A DNA stretch of 64,000 bases from Anabaena catenula FACHB-362 (GTDB taxonomy: Bacteria; Cyanobacteriota; Cyanobacteriia; Cyanobacteriales; Nostocaceae), in assembly GCF_014698735.1 (NCBI RefSeq), contig NZ_JACJTQ010000010.1:1-64000 (forward strand), given 5' to 3'. A program made the translations under genes and the position numbers. Shown one piece after another: positions 1 to 8,503 of the stretch. Within the stretch, counting starts at the first letter, position 1. Each line of letters starts with the position of its first letter. A model generated the notes under the pieces. That model was not told where the DNA came from. It saw only the letters and a list, made by a program, of their open reading frames with translations, and did no database searches.

Positions 1-94
1 TGTGCTGTGGATGGTTTACTTATTTCTCTAATTGTCCGATACCTATGACTAGATGACCCATATTTATAAATGCACTATTTTGTCATTCTGTCAA

Positions 95-106
95 TGCGTA
101 AGTCCT
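95..106. repeat. Solo end of MITE-like family (TGCGTAAGTCCT)
   Basis: This 12-mer is identical to the right terminal repeat of the element at 40966-41154 and matches 10 of 12 positions at the right end of the one at 60727-60817. Its left partner is not visible in the window. Either the element extends past the left edge or this is a remnant. Confidence 0.5.
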
Positions 107-138
107 AGAATATTACTATAAGTAGGACGTAAGTGTAT

Positions 139-154
139 TGTGATCGAGATCACT
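139..154. promoter_or_regulatory. CRP-type binding site candidate
   Basis: The sequence TGTGA-N6-TCACT matches the CRP-family consensus TGTGA-N6-TCACA at 9 of 10 positions, and the inner bases GATC...GATC also resemble the best enteric CRP sites. Cyanobacteria have CRP homologues (SYCRP1, AnCrpA) with the same recognition sequence. Its centre is about 60 bp upstream of a start predicted from the TATACA at 195-200, the spacing of a class I activator site. No coding sequence follows on this strand. Confidence 0.45.
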
Positions 155-224
155 ATATTTAAGTAATTCTTTCTGGTTGGAGTAGTAACAAAACTATACA
201 TTTGTTAAATTTGTCAACAAATTT

Positions 225-271
225 AGAGTCCATAGTCAATATCTCATCTTGACTATGGACTCTGGATTTTT
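225..271 (+). terminator. Rho-independent-type hairpin
   Basis: A perfect 15-bp stem (225-239 with 249-263) with a 9-nt loop is followed by GGA and five T residues on the + strand. This is the strongest terminator-like structure in the left part of the window. It could end a transcript entering from outside the window or a very short RNA starting near 207. Confidence 0.6.
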
Positions 272-505
272 AAATTTCAGCAAATTAATAAGTTGTTGCT
301 GAAGACTAGGTTGTAGGTTCGAGAATATATTTAGATTTTTTGGGCATATATTCCGGTTAATTAGGTAAAAAAGCTTTTTGAACTACAAAATTAACTTTAA
401 ACACTCTAAATAACTATTAAATGCATTTACCAATTCCCTTTTCCCTACACCGGACACGCCATAATTGGCTTCAACAAATAACTTTGTGATTCACCGAATT
501 TATCT

Positions 506-850
506 TTAGTTGGATGATCTAACGATAGGATTTTCTACCGATTCCCGATACTGTTGAACATCTGCGGTGTAAGCGATGGGCAGAACAGCTTCAACGTTCT
601 CATGGGGACGAGCAATAATTACCCAAGACTCTAGAGTACCGCCATAAACGTTCTCTGCGGCTTCCACGCCAGCAGCCATAGCCGCTTTAACTTCAGAAAC
701 ATCACCCCGGATATTGACTGTAAAACGGGCGCTACCAACTCTGATATAACCAACAAGGGTTACTCTTCCAGCTTTTACCATTGCATCTGCGGCTGCGAGT
801 ACTGCGGGAAAACCCTTGGTTTCAAGTGCGCCGACTGCCTGTAGTGACAT
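506..850 (-). CDS. ccmK4: Carboxysome shell protein CcmK4 (BMC domain)
   Basis: A 114-residue single BMC-domain hexamer subunit of the beta-carboxysome shell, which encloses RuBisCO and carbonic anhydrase. The domain spans roughly residues 4-90. The pore-loop segment reads RVGSARF and is followed by IRGDVSEV, as in known CcmK4 rather than CcmK1/2. The motif [12 protein letters not shown] near residue 82 is also CcmK4-like. The start is supported by AGGAG about 8 nt upstream. It lies 87 bp downstream of ccmK3 on the same strand, the usual ccmK3-ccmK4 satellite pair found away from the main ccmKLMN operon. Known ccmK3/K4 pairs can form heterohexamers that tune shell permeability; that role here is inferred. 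Confidence 0.95.
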   Translation of the reverse strand: MSLQAVGALETKGFPAVLAAADAMVKAGRVTLVGYIRVGSARFTVNIRGDVSEVKAAMAAGVEAAENVYGGTLESWVIIARPHENVEAVLPIAYTADVQQYRESVENPIVRSSN

Positions 851-937
851 TATTGTTCTCCTGTATGAATAAAAGTTATGTGAGGGCTACAAATTATTTT
901 TAAGAAGTTATGCTGCCAACTTTGATAGCGAACTTAC

Positions 938-1249
938 TTAGAACAGACGAAAAGGTTCGGATTTTGAGGTGAAGTGGATGGGTAGAATTGTTTCCACATT
1001 TTCCGGGGGATTGGGAACAATGTAATGGGTAATGACTTGCCCACCATAAACTTCTTCTCCTGCGGCAATTCCGGCTTCAACTGCTGTTCTGACTTCTGCA
1101 ACGTGTCCCCTGACGGCCACTAATAAGCGACCGCTTTCCGCTATACCATAATATACGATTGTGACAGCGGCAGATTTTACCATTGCATCGGCTGATGCGA
1201 GTACTGCTGGAAAACCTAAAGTTTCAATTACGCCAACCGCCATTGGCAT
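938..1249 (-). CDS. ccmK3: Carboxysome shell protein CcmK3 (BMC domain)
   Basis: A 103-residue BMC-domain protein. The pore region reads IAESGRLLV, without the KIGS pore of CcmK1/2; this is a mark of CcmK3, which is known to need CcmK4 to assemble. The motif HYIVPNPPENVE near residues 77-88 is also CcmK3-like. The start at 1249 has AGGAG upstream; an in-frame ATG two codons later (1243) is possible but less well placed. It is the first gene of a ccmK3-ccmK4 unit and is divergent from the hydrolase gene, so its promoter should lie in the AT-rich gap 1250-1368. Confidence 0.95.
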   Translation of the reverse strand: MPMAVGVIETLGFPAVLASADAMVKSAAVTIVYYGIAESGRLLVAVRGHVAEVRTAVEAGIAAGEEVYGGQVITHYIVPNPPENVETILPIHFTSKSEPFRLF

Positions 1250-1368
1250 GGCTTCACTCTCCTAAGTCAGGGATAAGCAATATTTATTGTACGAGGCAAT
1301 GGTGACAGGTTTAACATTTAGGAAAATTTTCTTTTTTGATTCTCAGTGGTCAGTTGTCAGGTAAACTG

Positions 1369-2262
1369 ATGTTTATGTTTCCAAGTTTTTTACCTGCCGC
1401 AGTTGGGCAACTGAGTGAACCAACATCTATTGCTTTGGCTCAAAATATCCAAAGTCAAGGTATCCTTACTTTTCTAAGCAAAGAACCAATCACCACCACC
1501 TATGTAAATAAAGGTAGTGGCGGTACACCGATTTTATTAATTCACGGTTTCGACAGTTCTATTCTGGAATTTCGGCGGCTTTTACCCTTGTTAGCCCAAG
1601 AGAATGAAACTTGGGCGGTGGATTTATTGGGGTTTGGCTTTACAGATAGAGTTCCAGGGCTTGATTACAGCCCGATGGCTATTAAAACTCATCTATATTA
1701 TTTTTGGAAAACCCTGATTAACCAACCTGTCATTTTGGTTGGTGCTTCTATGGGTGGTGCAGCCGCAATTGATTTTACCCTGACTTACCCGGAAGTAGTG
1801 CAAAAACTTGTGTTAATCGACAGTGCGGGGTTGAAGGGTGGTTCAGCTTTAAGTAAATTGATGTTTGCGCCGTTATATTCTTTAGCGACTGAGTTTTTGC
1901 GAAATCCGAAAGTGCGCGATCGCATTTGTCGTAGTGCTTACAAGAACCCTAATCTTATCTCCCTAGATGCTTTACGCTGTGGGGATTTACACTTAAAAAT
2001 GCCTAATTGGAATCAGGCGTTGATTGCTTTTACTAAAAGTGGTGGTTACAGTGCTTTTAAATTTCAGCAACTCTCGCAAATTGATCAACCAACGCTAGTT
2101 TTATGGGGTGATAGTGATAAAATTTTGGGGACTGGGGATGCTCAGAAATTTAAAAAGGCAATTCCCCAAAGTCAACTGATTTGGATTCAAGATTGTGGTC
2201 ATATTCCACACTTGGAAAAACCCGAAATCACTGCCCAACATATTTTAGAATTTCGAGGTTAG
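1369..2262 (+). CDS. Alpha/beta hydrolase
   Basis: A 297-residue alpha/beta hydrolase-fold protein. It shows the oxyanion segment LIHGFDSS, the nucleophile elbow GASMGG (Ser about residue 127), an acid in WGDSDKILG (Asp about 250) and the catalytic His in DCGHIPHLEKPE (about 278), so the triad is complete. The substrate cannot be told from sequence. A TTG start 33 nt earlier is possible, but ATG at 1369 is preferred because the upstream bases are a CAGTTGTCAG-type repeat. Its stop is only 3 bp from the end of the convergent mcdB gene, so transcripts from the two strands may overlap. I see no evidence that it belongs to carboxysome function. Confidence 0.85.
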   Translation: MFMFPSFLPAAVGQLSEPTSIALAQNIQSQGILTFLSKEPITTTYVNKGSGGTPILLIHGFDSSILEFRRLLPLLAQENETWAVDLLGFGFTDRVPGLDYSPMAIKTHLYYFWKTLINQPVILVGASMGGAAAIDFTLTYPEVVQKLVLIDSAGLKGGSALSKLMFAPLYSLATEFLRNPKVRDRICRSAYKNPNLISLDALRCGDLHLKMPNWNQALIAFTKSGGYSAFKFQQLSQIDQPTLVLWGDSDKILGTGDAQKFKKAIPQSQLIWIQDCGHIPHLEKPEITAQHILEFRG

Positions 2263-2265
2263 ATT

Positions 2266-2835
2266 TTAATCGTACAACCAAGTATTGTCAGCAAAATTAT
2301 CATTTGATTGGTTGGGCTTTTCTTGGAGTCTTTCAGGAGATCTGTGTGATTTTTTAGGGTTAATGGATAAAGATCTGGAAGTTTCTTTGACAGGTTCCCT
2401 GAAGGTTTCTTTGACAACTTCTTGGACAGGTTCGTTAACTTTCTTTAATTCATTAATTTCTGTTATTAACTTAGAATTGGATTCTGCTAATTGTAGGGCT
2501 GTTTTTTTAGTTTCATAAAGTTCAGTTGTTAACTTTTCTCCCAAAGCTTTCTGTACAGATAAATCTGTTTTCAGTTCACTAATTTGCTCCTTGAGATAAA
2601 CTTCTTTTTTCTGGGCTTTTTCCAAGTTGGCAGTTAATTCTTTAATCATGACTTCTAAATCTGCTTTAGTAGGAATGGTGCGCTTGGTAGAAGTTGGTGT
2701 TGACTCTTCTTGCACGGGTAAAGAATTGTCTTCAATAACTTCTTGTGCAGTGACTTCAATTGCAGAGTCTCCAACTTGGGGTGTAAATTTTTGTGCTTCT
2801 TCTTGTAGTAAATCAGAAAGATTTTTCTTAGCCAT
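2266..2835 (-). CDS. mcdB: McdB-like carboxysome-positioning adaptor (coiled coil)
   Basis: A 189-residue, highly polar protein with no catalytic motif. It has an acidic, disorder-like N-terminus (about 1-60), a long central coiled coil (about 65-145, rich in E, K, L and Q heptads) and a polar tail ending NTWLYD, with a lone tryptophan four residues from the end. An invariant tryptophan near the C-terminus and a coiled coil are reported hallmarks of cyanobacterial McdB. Its start ATG overlaps the mcdA stop (TAATG) and has GGAGA upstream; a TTG 12 nt earlier is less likely. Coupling to a ParA-type gene and lying 1.0 kb from ccmK3 both support the call. McdB binds carboxysomes and stimulates the McdA ATPase, spacing carboxysomes on the nucleoid. 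Assignment is by context and architecture, not by residue-level identity. Confidence 0.7.
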   Translation of the reverse strand: MAKKNLSDLLQEEAQKFTPQVGDSAIEVTAQEVIEDNSLPVQEESTPTSTKRTIPTKADLEVMIKELTANLEKAQKKEVYLKEQISELKTDLSVQKALGEKLTTELYETKKTALQLAESNSKLITEINELKKVNEPVQEVVKETFREPVKETSRSLSINPKKSHRSPERLQEKPNQSNDNFADNTWLYD

Positions 2836-3467
2836 TATTTTCTCCAATCATGTATTAATTCATCAGCCACACGACGGTAATCAGATTCTGCTTCCCGTGC
2901 GTTTTTTCCTCGCCATTGAGTAATTGCTACACCCTCAAGGGTGGCTCTTTCATGAGCTTTATAGGTACGAATAAAAGTATTAAAAACTGGAATACCTAGT
3001 TGTAAAAGAGTTTTTTGTGCTTCTAGTGCTTCTCCTGAACTACGCGTATCGACTTTAGTTAACAGTACCCGATGGGGAGTACCCATAGGGATAACGGCTT
3101 GTCTAACTGTCTCAATCAGGACAGCTAAATCCATTGCTGCTGGGGGTGTGGGTAAAACCAGATAATCTGCAATCCCTACTACCGCCGCTAAAGCTTCAGA
3201 ACGCAATGCTGGAGGCGTATCTACTATTACTAAATCGTAGCTTGTAATCTTTGGTAATTCACCTAAAAGTTGTGGATTTGTATCTTGAGCCAAATCAAAT
3301 CCCATTCCCTGCTGATTGCGTCGAAACCACCAACTAGCAGAACCTTGAACATCTGCATCAATCAGAAGGACTTTTTTATCTTGGGCAAAGTTAGCAGCTA
3401 AGTTGACTGCGGTAGTCGTTTTACCGACTCCTCCTTTACCATTAAGGATAGCGATGATTTTTGGCAC
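2835..3467 (-). CDS. mcdA: McdA-like ParA/MinD-family ATPase
   Basis: A 210-residue ParA-family ATPase with the deviant Walker A motif KGGVGKTT (residues 10-17), [11 protein letters not shown] (switch region) and VIVDTPPAL (Walker B). The signature lysine is present, which fits type 2 McdA rather than the Synechococcus elongatus type. It has no N-terminal HTH, so it is not a classical plasmid ParA with autorepression. The coiled-coil partner is translationally coupled downstream and carboxysome shell genes lie nearby. From these I infer the McdA half of the carboxysome-positioning system: a DNA-binding ATPase that forms gradients on the nucleoid. A chromosomal partition or other cargo ParA remains possible. 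Confidence 0.72.
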   Translation of the reverse strand: MPKIIAILNGKGGVGKTTTAVNLAANFAQDKKVLLIDADVQGSASWWFRRNQQGMGFDLAQDTNPQLLGELPKITSYDLVIVDTPPALRSEALAAVVGIADYLVLPTPPAAMDLAVLIETVRQAVIPMGTPHRVLLTKVDTRSSGEALEAQKTLLQLGIPVFNTFIRTYKAHERATLEGVAITQWRGKNAREAESDYRRVADELIHDWRK

Positions 3468-3635
3468 TGTTTACTTCCGAACCAACCTGATATCAATTTG
3501 GGTTTTTAGATTTGGGATTAAAATTACTAACTATTTCAAGTTGTTATTACACAAATGTACCGCTTTTTGGGGACTTACAATCTCAAAAAATTGCCCCTGT
3601 TAAAATTTAGAAGATGTGAATGCGAGCAAATAACT

Positions 3636-5015
3636 ATGACAGTAACCAACAGCTTACCACAGCTAGTTAAAATGCCGCTTTGGCTCAGAAGAATGAAGTT
3701 TGTCATGCAGCCAGTGGAGTATGTGGAAAATTTTGCCAAAATCTATGGTGATAGCTTTACACTATCAGGTTCTGGGGATAGCTATTTGGTATACTTCAGC
3801 GAACCAGAAGCATTAGAGCAGATTTTTACTGCTGATCCTAGTCATTTTGAGGTGGGGAGATGGAATAGGGGTTTAAGATTTTTGTTGGGCGATCGCTCTT
3901 TGTTGTTAATGGATGGAGAACCCCACCAACGTCAACGGCAATTATTAGCTCCTCCCTTTCATGGTGAACGAATGCGGGCTTATGGTCAAGATATCCAGGA
4001 AATTACCCGACAAGTATGTGATAACTGGCAGATGGGTAAGCCTTTCAATATCCGAGAATCCATGCAAGAAATCACCTTGCGGGTAATATTACGGGTAATA
4101 TTTGGCTTAGATGAAGGAGAGATGTTTGAAGAATTGAGGCGATCGCTCTGTTCCCTGTTAGACTTCATGACATCACCGATTATGTCCAGCGCCTTCTTTT
4201 TTCGGTTCATGCAAAAAGACCTTGGTGCTTGGAGTCCTTGGGGTTGGATTGTGCGCCAACAAAAACATATTGACGAACTAATTTATACTTTAATTCAGCA
4301 ACGTCGAGCAGAACCAGATCAAAACCGTCAAGATATCCTCAGTTTAATGATGGCGGCTCGTGACCAAGAAGGTCAAGGAATGTCAGATCAAGAATTACAC
4401 GATGAGTTAATGACTGTTTTAGTAGCGGGACATGAAACCACCGCTTCCGCGTTAACCTGGGCATTTTACTGGTTGGATAGATTACCACAAGTGCGAGAAA
4501 GATTACTACAGGAAATAAACTCTTTGGGAGTCAATCCAGAACTCAGCCAAATCGCTAAACTTCCCTATTTAACAGCAGTTTGTCAAGAAACACTGCGAAT
4601 TTACCCTATTGTGATGGCAGGTTTCCTGCGAGTTGTCAAAACTCCGATTGAGATTATGGGTTATAAATTACCAGAAGGAACATTTATAATCCCCAATATT
4701 TACCTTGCACATCATCGAGAATCAGTTTATCCCCAACCCAAACAATTTAAACCAGAACGCTTTTTAGAAAGACAATTTTCACCTTATGAATACTTACCTT
4801 TTGGTGGGGGAAATCGTCGTTGCATTGGTTTAGCATTTGCTCAATATGAAATGAAAATAGTATTAGCAACTATTCTTTCACATTTTCAACTTTCGCTATT
4901 AAATAAGCATCCTGTTAATCCTGTACGTCGGGGTTTAACTTTAGCTGCACCTGGGGGAATGAAAATGATTGCAAATCATCAAATTAAGAATTCTCATACA
5001 GATGTAGCAGTTTAA
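3636..5015 (+). CDS. Cytochrome P450 (CYP110-like)
   Basis: A P450 monooxygenase of 459 residues if it starts at ATG 3636; an upstream ATG at 3555 would add 27 residues that do not look conserved. It has the I-helix oxygen-activation motif AGHETTA (about 263-269), the K-helix ETLR (about 317-320) and the heme-binding FGGGNRRCIG with the thiolate cysteine near residue 396. Length and heme-loop wording fit the CYP110 family common in Nostoc-type cyanobacteria, members of which oxidise fatty acids, alkanes or terpenes. There is no membrane anchor. It is a single gene, divergent from mcdA, and no redox partner is adjacent. The substrate is unknown. Confidence 0.9.
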   Translation: MTVTNSLPQLVKMPLWLRRMKFVMQPVEYVENFAKIYGDSFTLSGSGDSYLVYFSEPEALEQIFTADPSHFEVGRWNRGLRFLLGDRSLLLMDGEPHQRQRQLLAPPFHGERMRAYGQDIQEITRQVCDNWQMGKPFNIRESMQEITLRVILRVIFGLDEGEMFEELRRSLCSLLDFMTSPIMSSAFFFRFMQKDLGAWSPWGWIVRQQKHIDELIYTLIQQRRAEPDQNRQDILSLMMAARDQEGQGMSDQELHDELMTVLVAGHETTASALTWAFYWLDRLPQVRERLLQEINSLGVNPELSQIAKLPYLTAVCQETLRIYPIVMAGFLRVVKTPIEIMGYKLPEGTFIIPNIYLAHHRESVYPQPKQFKPERFLERQFSPYEYLPFGGGNRRCIGLAFAQYEMKIVLATILSHFQLSLLNKHPVNPVRRGLTLAAPGGMKMIANHQIKNSHTDVAV

Positions 5016-5022
5016 AAATGTG

Positions 5023-5044
5023 GAGACGTTGGATATAACGTCTC
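5023..5044. terminator. Inverted repeat after P450
   Basis: An 8-bp stem GAGACGTT/AACGTCTC with a 6-nt loop lies 8 bp after the P450 stop. It is not followed by a clear T-run, so it is only a weak terminator candidate between the convergent P450 and CcmS-like genes. The adjoining CGTACCTCCGCG bases are a common dispersed cyanobacterial repeat. Confidence 0.3.
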
Positions 5045-5094
5045 TCCAATAAATCCTCAGCGTACCTCCGCGCTTACCTTAGCGTACCTCTGCG

Positions 5095-5523
5095 TTAAAA
5101 AACAATCTCCTTAATCATCCTCTCCTCCAACAATTCTAATAACCCATCCACATCCTTACCAACTTGTTCAAAACAAACTTGCGGTTTGGGTTCAGGTGCA
5201 AATTGAATTAATTTAACCTCCCCCTTACCAATACCAATCATGACAACTTCCGTTTCTGGTTTATTATTATCAATAATTCCTAGAAGTTCTTGTAACCGAT
5301 TTTCAACTCGATCATTTAGTTTTTCTATCTCAGCTTGGGGACAATAAACAAAATGTGGCTTTGGTAATAAATCAATACCAATAGTACCTTGACTATCACC
5401 ATGTTCTAACCTCAATCCCCAAAATAATGCAGCCAATTCTTGCTGATTTGCTTTGACAAATCTATCCAATTGTCGCCGCCATTTGTTATCTTCTGTTTCC
5501 GGTTGAGTACTACCAAACATCAT
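5095..5523 (-). CDS. CcmS-like beta-carboxysome assembly protein
   Basis: A 142-residue soluble protein with conserved-looking segments WRRQLDRFVK, GTIGIDL, PHFVYCP and VVMIGIGKGEVKLIQF, and a helical N- and C-terminus. I recognise the pattern as the cyanobacterial family described as the CcmS chaperone, which binds the C-terminal tail of CcmK1 during carboxysome assembly. This is from memory of the family, not a search. Position within 5 kb of ccmK3-ccmK4 and mcdAB supports a carboxysome role. The AATTCGTAATTCGT heptamer repeat lies just upstream, so the promoter must be close to or within that repeat. If not CcmS, it is a conserved cyanobacterial protein of unknown function. Confidence 0.55.
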   Translation of the reverse strand: MMFGSTQPETEDNKWRRQLDRFVKANQQELAALFWGLRLEHGDSQGTIGIDLLPKPHFVYCPQAEIEKLNDRVENRLQELLGIIDNNKPETEVVMIGIGKGEVKLIQFAPEPKPQVCFEQVGKDVDGLLELLEERMIKEIVF

Positions 5524-5553
5524 AGGTAATTCGTAATTCGTAATTTAAGACTT

Positions 5554-7384
5554 TTATTTTAAACCTGACTGGACGCGCCAGAGACTTGTATAAATGCCAT
5601 CTTTCTCTAACAGTTGTTCATGGGTTCCTGACTCTACTAATTGTCCGTGTTCCATGACATAAATGCAATCAGCATTGCGGATAGTAGAAAGACGATGAGC
5701 GATTACCTACGGTACACTACGTGAACGCAATTGTCGTCCGATTGACGGTAATCCGTTCTAGAGAACGCTGGATAGCGGCTTCTGTCTCATTATCCACTGC
5801 TGAGGTCGCTTCGTCTAAGATTAAAATTGGTGGATCTTTTAACACTGCGCGTGCTATGGCAATCCGTTGTCTTTGTCCACCAGATAACTTTTGCCCTCTC
5901 TCCCCCACAATTGTCTCATAACCTTGGGGCAAACGCATAATAAAATCATCTGCTTCTGCCACTTTCGCTGCCATCATGATATCTTCATTGTTGGCATTAA
6001 AAGTCCCATAAGCAATATTTTCAGCTACCGTACCATGAAATAAAAACACATCCTGACTTACCAAACCAATACAACGACGTAAATCACGTAAATTTAAACT
6101 TTGTAAATTAATGCCATCTACAGTTATTTTGCCGTTTTGAACTTCATACAACCGTAATAAAAGTTTAACTAAAGTGCTTTTTCCTGAACCCGTAGAACCA
6201 ACAATGGCAATTGTATTTCCAGCAGGTATTTCCAAAGAGAGGCTTTTAATTACTGGGGATCTATCTTTATAAGCAAAAGTCACATTTTGAAATTCCACCG
6301 CACCGCTTACCAAATCTATCGGTAAATTGATATTTCCTGTATGAATTTCAATGGGAGTATCTAACAAATTCATTACCCGATTAGTAGAAGCCATTACTCT
6401 TTGGTATAAATCAAAGGTATCTCCTAATCTAGTCAAAGGCCAAAGTAAACGCAGAACTAAAAATACTAATGAACTGTAAGCACCTACAGCTAATCTTCCC
6501 TCTACTGCTTCCATTCCCCCGAATACTAACAACACCGTGAAAGCTGTTAAAATGAAGATCCGAATTAAAGGAATAAAAGCCGCAGACAGAGAAATTGCCT
6601 TAGAGTTACTTTGGCGATAAGCATCACTTTCAAATTCTAAGCGTTTGGCTTCATAATCTTCAGCCGTAAAACTTTTAATAGTAGTAATCCCGCTGAGATT
6701 ATGTGATAACCTACCATTCAGCAAACCAACTTTTTCCCGTACTTCAGCGTAGCGAGGTGCTAGTAATTTCTGAAAAGCTACCGAACCACCCAAAATAAAA
6801 GGCATAGGCAACATTGCCATCCATGCCACACTAGAAGCTAAAATAAAAAATGCACTGCTAATGATGACAATAGTTGTAACTACTTGAATAATATCGTTTG
6901 CACCCACATCTAAAAAACGCTCTAGTTGGTTAACATCATCACTGAGGATGGACATTAAACCGCCAGTACTACGTTCTTCAAAATAAGCTAATTCCAATTC
7001 TTGTAGGTGTTTATATGCATCGAGTCGCAAATTATGTTGAATATTTTGCCCCAAATTTCGCCACAACAATTTGTAGAGATACTCAAAAAATGATTCTAAT
7101 ATCCAAGTAATGGCAGTCAGGATAGACAAAATCAAAAATTGCCCAGAAATATATTTGACACCCAACTGAGCAATAAAAGAATCCTGCTGCTTAACGACCA
7201 CATCCACCGCAATACCGATTAATGCTGGTGGTGCTAAGTCAAAAATTTTATTCAGGATAGAAGCAGCAATTGCCAGCCAAATCTGCCGATGATACCTATC
7301 TCCATAGTCAAACAGGCGTTGGAGTGGATGTACAGAATGTCTACGCCTTCTTGATTCCGAGTTAGATTTAAATCCTATACCCAC
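5554..7384 (-). pseudogene. ABC exporter (permease-ATPase), 3' end broken by repeat insertion
   Basis: A half-size ABC exporter of the MsbA/HlyB type. An N-terminal six-helix membrane domain (about 35-330) is followed by a nucleotide-binding domain with Walker [10 protein letters not shown] (about 394-402), signature LSGGQ and Walker [11 protein letters not shown]. The reading frame stops after NRTTIAFT at residue 555. The missing end is present downstream in another frame: [13 protein letters not shown] through a stop at 5554. Exactly 22 bp (5707-5728) separate the two parts; removing them restores about 603 residues. The product as encoded lacks the catalytic H-loop histidine (AHR), so ATP turnover should fail. 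The membrane part is otherwise intact, suggesting a recent event. Substrate unknown. Confidence 0.85.
5707..5728. repeat. 22-bp dispersed-repeat insertion
   Basis: The extra bases in the ABC gene read, on the coding strand, GCGTTCACGTAGTGTACCGT followed by AG. They resemble the GCGTTCGCGTAGCGTGTCG-type dispersed repeats seen in many Nostocales genomes. The insertion adds an in-frame TAG and shifts the frame by one. The junctions were placed by matching the expected exporter sequence, so they may be off by one or two bases. Confidence 0.7.
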
Positions 7385-7580
7385 AGCCGTTTACAAATGC
7401 TTGTAGCTAAATATTACCACACAATCAATTTTATCAGTCTTGAGTACTCAGTTAAGTACAATAACTTTAGAGTGTGTCCTATAAAAACTCAGTTCAACGC
7501 CGCAGACTGTGCAGGTATTTGAGCTAAATGTGTTACTTTACTCAAAAATCAGCACTCAATACTAACTAGGAGATAGAAAT

Positions 7581-8429
7581 TTGAACACTAAACAACTAGG
7601 GAATTGGCAAACTACCGTTTTCGGAATTGTATTAGCAACATTAGTACTTTTCGGACTTAATTCTTTTGTGATTATTAACCCAGGACAAGCGGGAGTAATC
7701 AGCATTTTGGGTAAAGCTACAGATGGGGCATTGTTAGAAGGTATTCATATAAAACCACCATTTATTTCCGTGATAGATGTGTATGATTTGACGGTACAAA
7801 AATTTGAAGTTCCAGCGGAAAGTTCTACCAAAGACCTACAAAATTTATCAGCAAGATTTGCTATTAACTTTCGGCTTGATCCTAGCCAAGTAGTTCAGGT
7901 GAGAAGGAAACAAGGTACTTTAGAAAATATCGTCTCCAAAATTATTGCCCCCCAAACACAAGAGGCATTTAAAATCGCAGCAGCTAGAAGAACAGTAGAA
8001 GAAGCAATTACCAAAAGAAGTGAACTAAAAGAAGATTTTGATACTGCCTTAGGCAATCGCTTAGAAAAATATGGAATAATTGTCTTAGATACAAGTGTAG
8101 TAGATTTGGCTTTCTCCCCAGAATTTGCCAGAGCAGTTGAAGAAAAACAAATTGCGGAACAGCGAGCGCAAAGAGCCGTCTATATAGCACGAGAAGCTGA
8201 ACAAGAAGCCCAGGCTGATATTAATCGCGCCAAAGGTAGAGCCGAAGCCCAAAGACTCTTAGCCGAAACTCTCAAAGCCCAAGGAGGACAATTGGTTTTG
8301 CAAAAAGAAGCAATTGAAGCTTGGAAAAGTGGGGGCGCACAAATGCCAAATGTACTAGTTATGGGTGAAGGTTCCCAAGGTAGCATTCCATTCATTTTCA
8401 ACTTAGGAAAGTTATCAAATCAATCTTGA
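7581..8429 (+). CDS. Prohibitin / SPFH-domain membrane protein
   Basis: A 282-residue SPFH (band 7) protein. It has a single N-terminal membrane helix (about 12-33), then the SPFH core starting NPGQAGVISILG, a DLTVQ strand pair, and a long helical tail (about 175-235) rich in A, E, Q and R, of the type that drives ring or filament assembly. The overall plan matches prohibitin homologues of cyanobacteria such as Slr1106. Such proteins scaffold membrane microdomains and modulate FtsH-type proteases; the role here is inferred. The start is TTG with AGGAG upstream. The downstream DUF1824 gene may be co-transcribed. Confidence 0.85.
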   Translation: MNTKQLGNWQTTVFGIVLATLVLFGLNSFVIINPGQAGVISILGKATDGALLEGIHIKPPFISVIDVYDLTVQKFEVPAESSTKDLQNLSARFAINFRLDPSQVVQVRRKQGTLENIVSKIIAPQTQEAFKIAAARRTVEEAITKRSELKEDFDTALGNRLEKYGIIVLDTSVVDLAFSPEFARAVEEKQIAEQRAQRAVYIAREAEQEAQADINRAKGRAEAQRLLAETLKAQGGQLVLQKEAIEAWKSGGAQMPNVLVMGEGSQGSIPFIFNLGKLSNQS

Positions 8430-8503
8430 TTTCAGTCAGAAATACTAGTAAGGTGGGCAAATCCCATCTTCACAACCACAGCAACACTTCTGAGACGAAA
8501 TAT

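Larger units (their letters stand above)
1..505. other. Gene-free left edge with regulatory-looking sites
   Basis: I see no protein-coding gene here. The stretch holds a MITE-like end (95-106), a CRP-type dyad (139-154), a possible -10 box TATACA (195-200), a palindrome (206-225) and a strong hairpin followed by a T-run (225-271). The last three together look like a very short transcription unit reading rightwards. The remaining part, 272-505, is AT-rich and lies downstream of ccmK4, and I see nothing else in it. Confidence 0.5.

Noticed and set aside
187-201. Possible NtcA site GTA...TAC
   Set aside because: Spacing is 9, not the required 8, and no -10 box stands at the right distance.
316-323. 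GGTTCGAG resembling a tRNA T-loop
   Set aside because: No matching stems or anticodon arm around it.
2285-2923. Two + strand frames opposite mcdB
   Set aside because: Low-complexity Ser/Leu-rich shadows of a coiled-coil gene; the minus-strand gene has a coupled start and ribosome site.
2835-3467. ParA gene considered as plasmid partition marker
   Set aside because: No ParB, parS-like repeats or replication gene nearby; housekeeping genes surround it. The McdA reading fits better.
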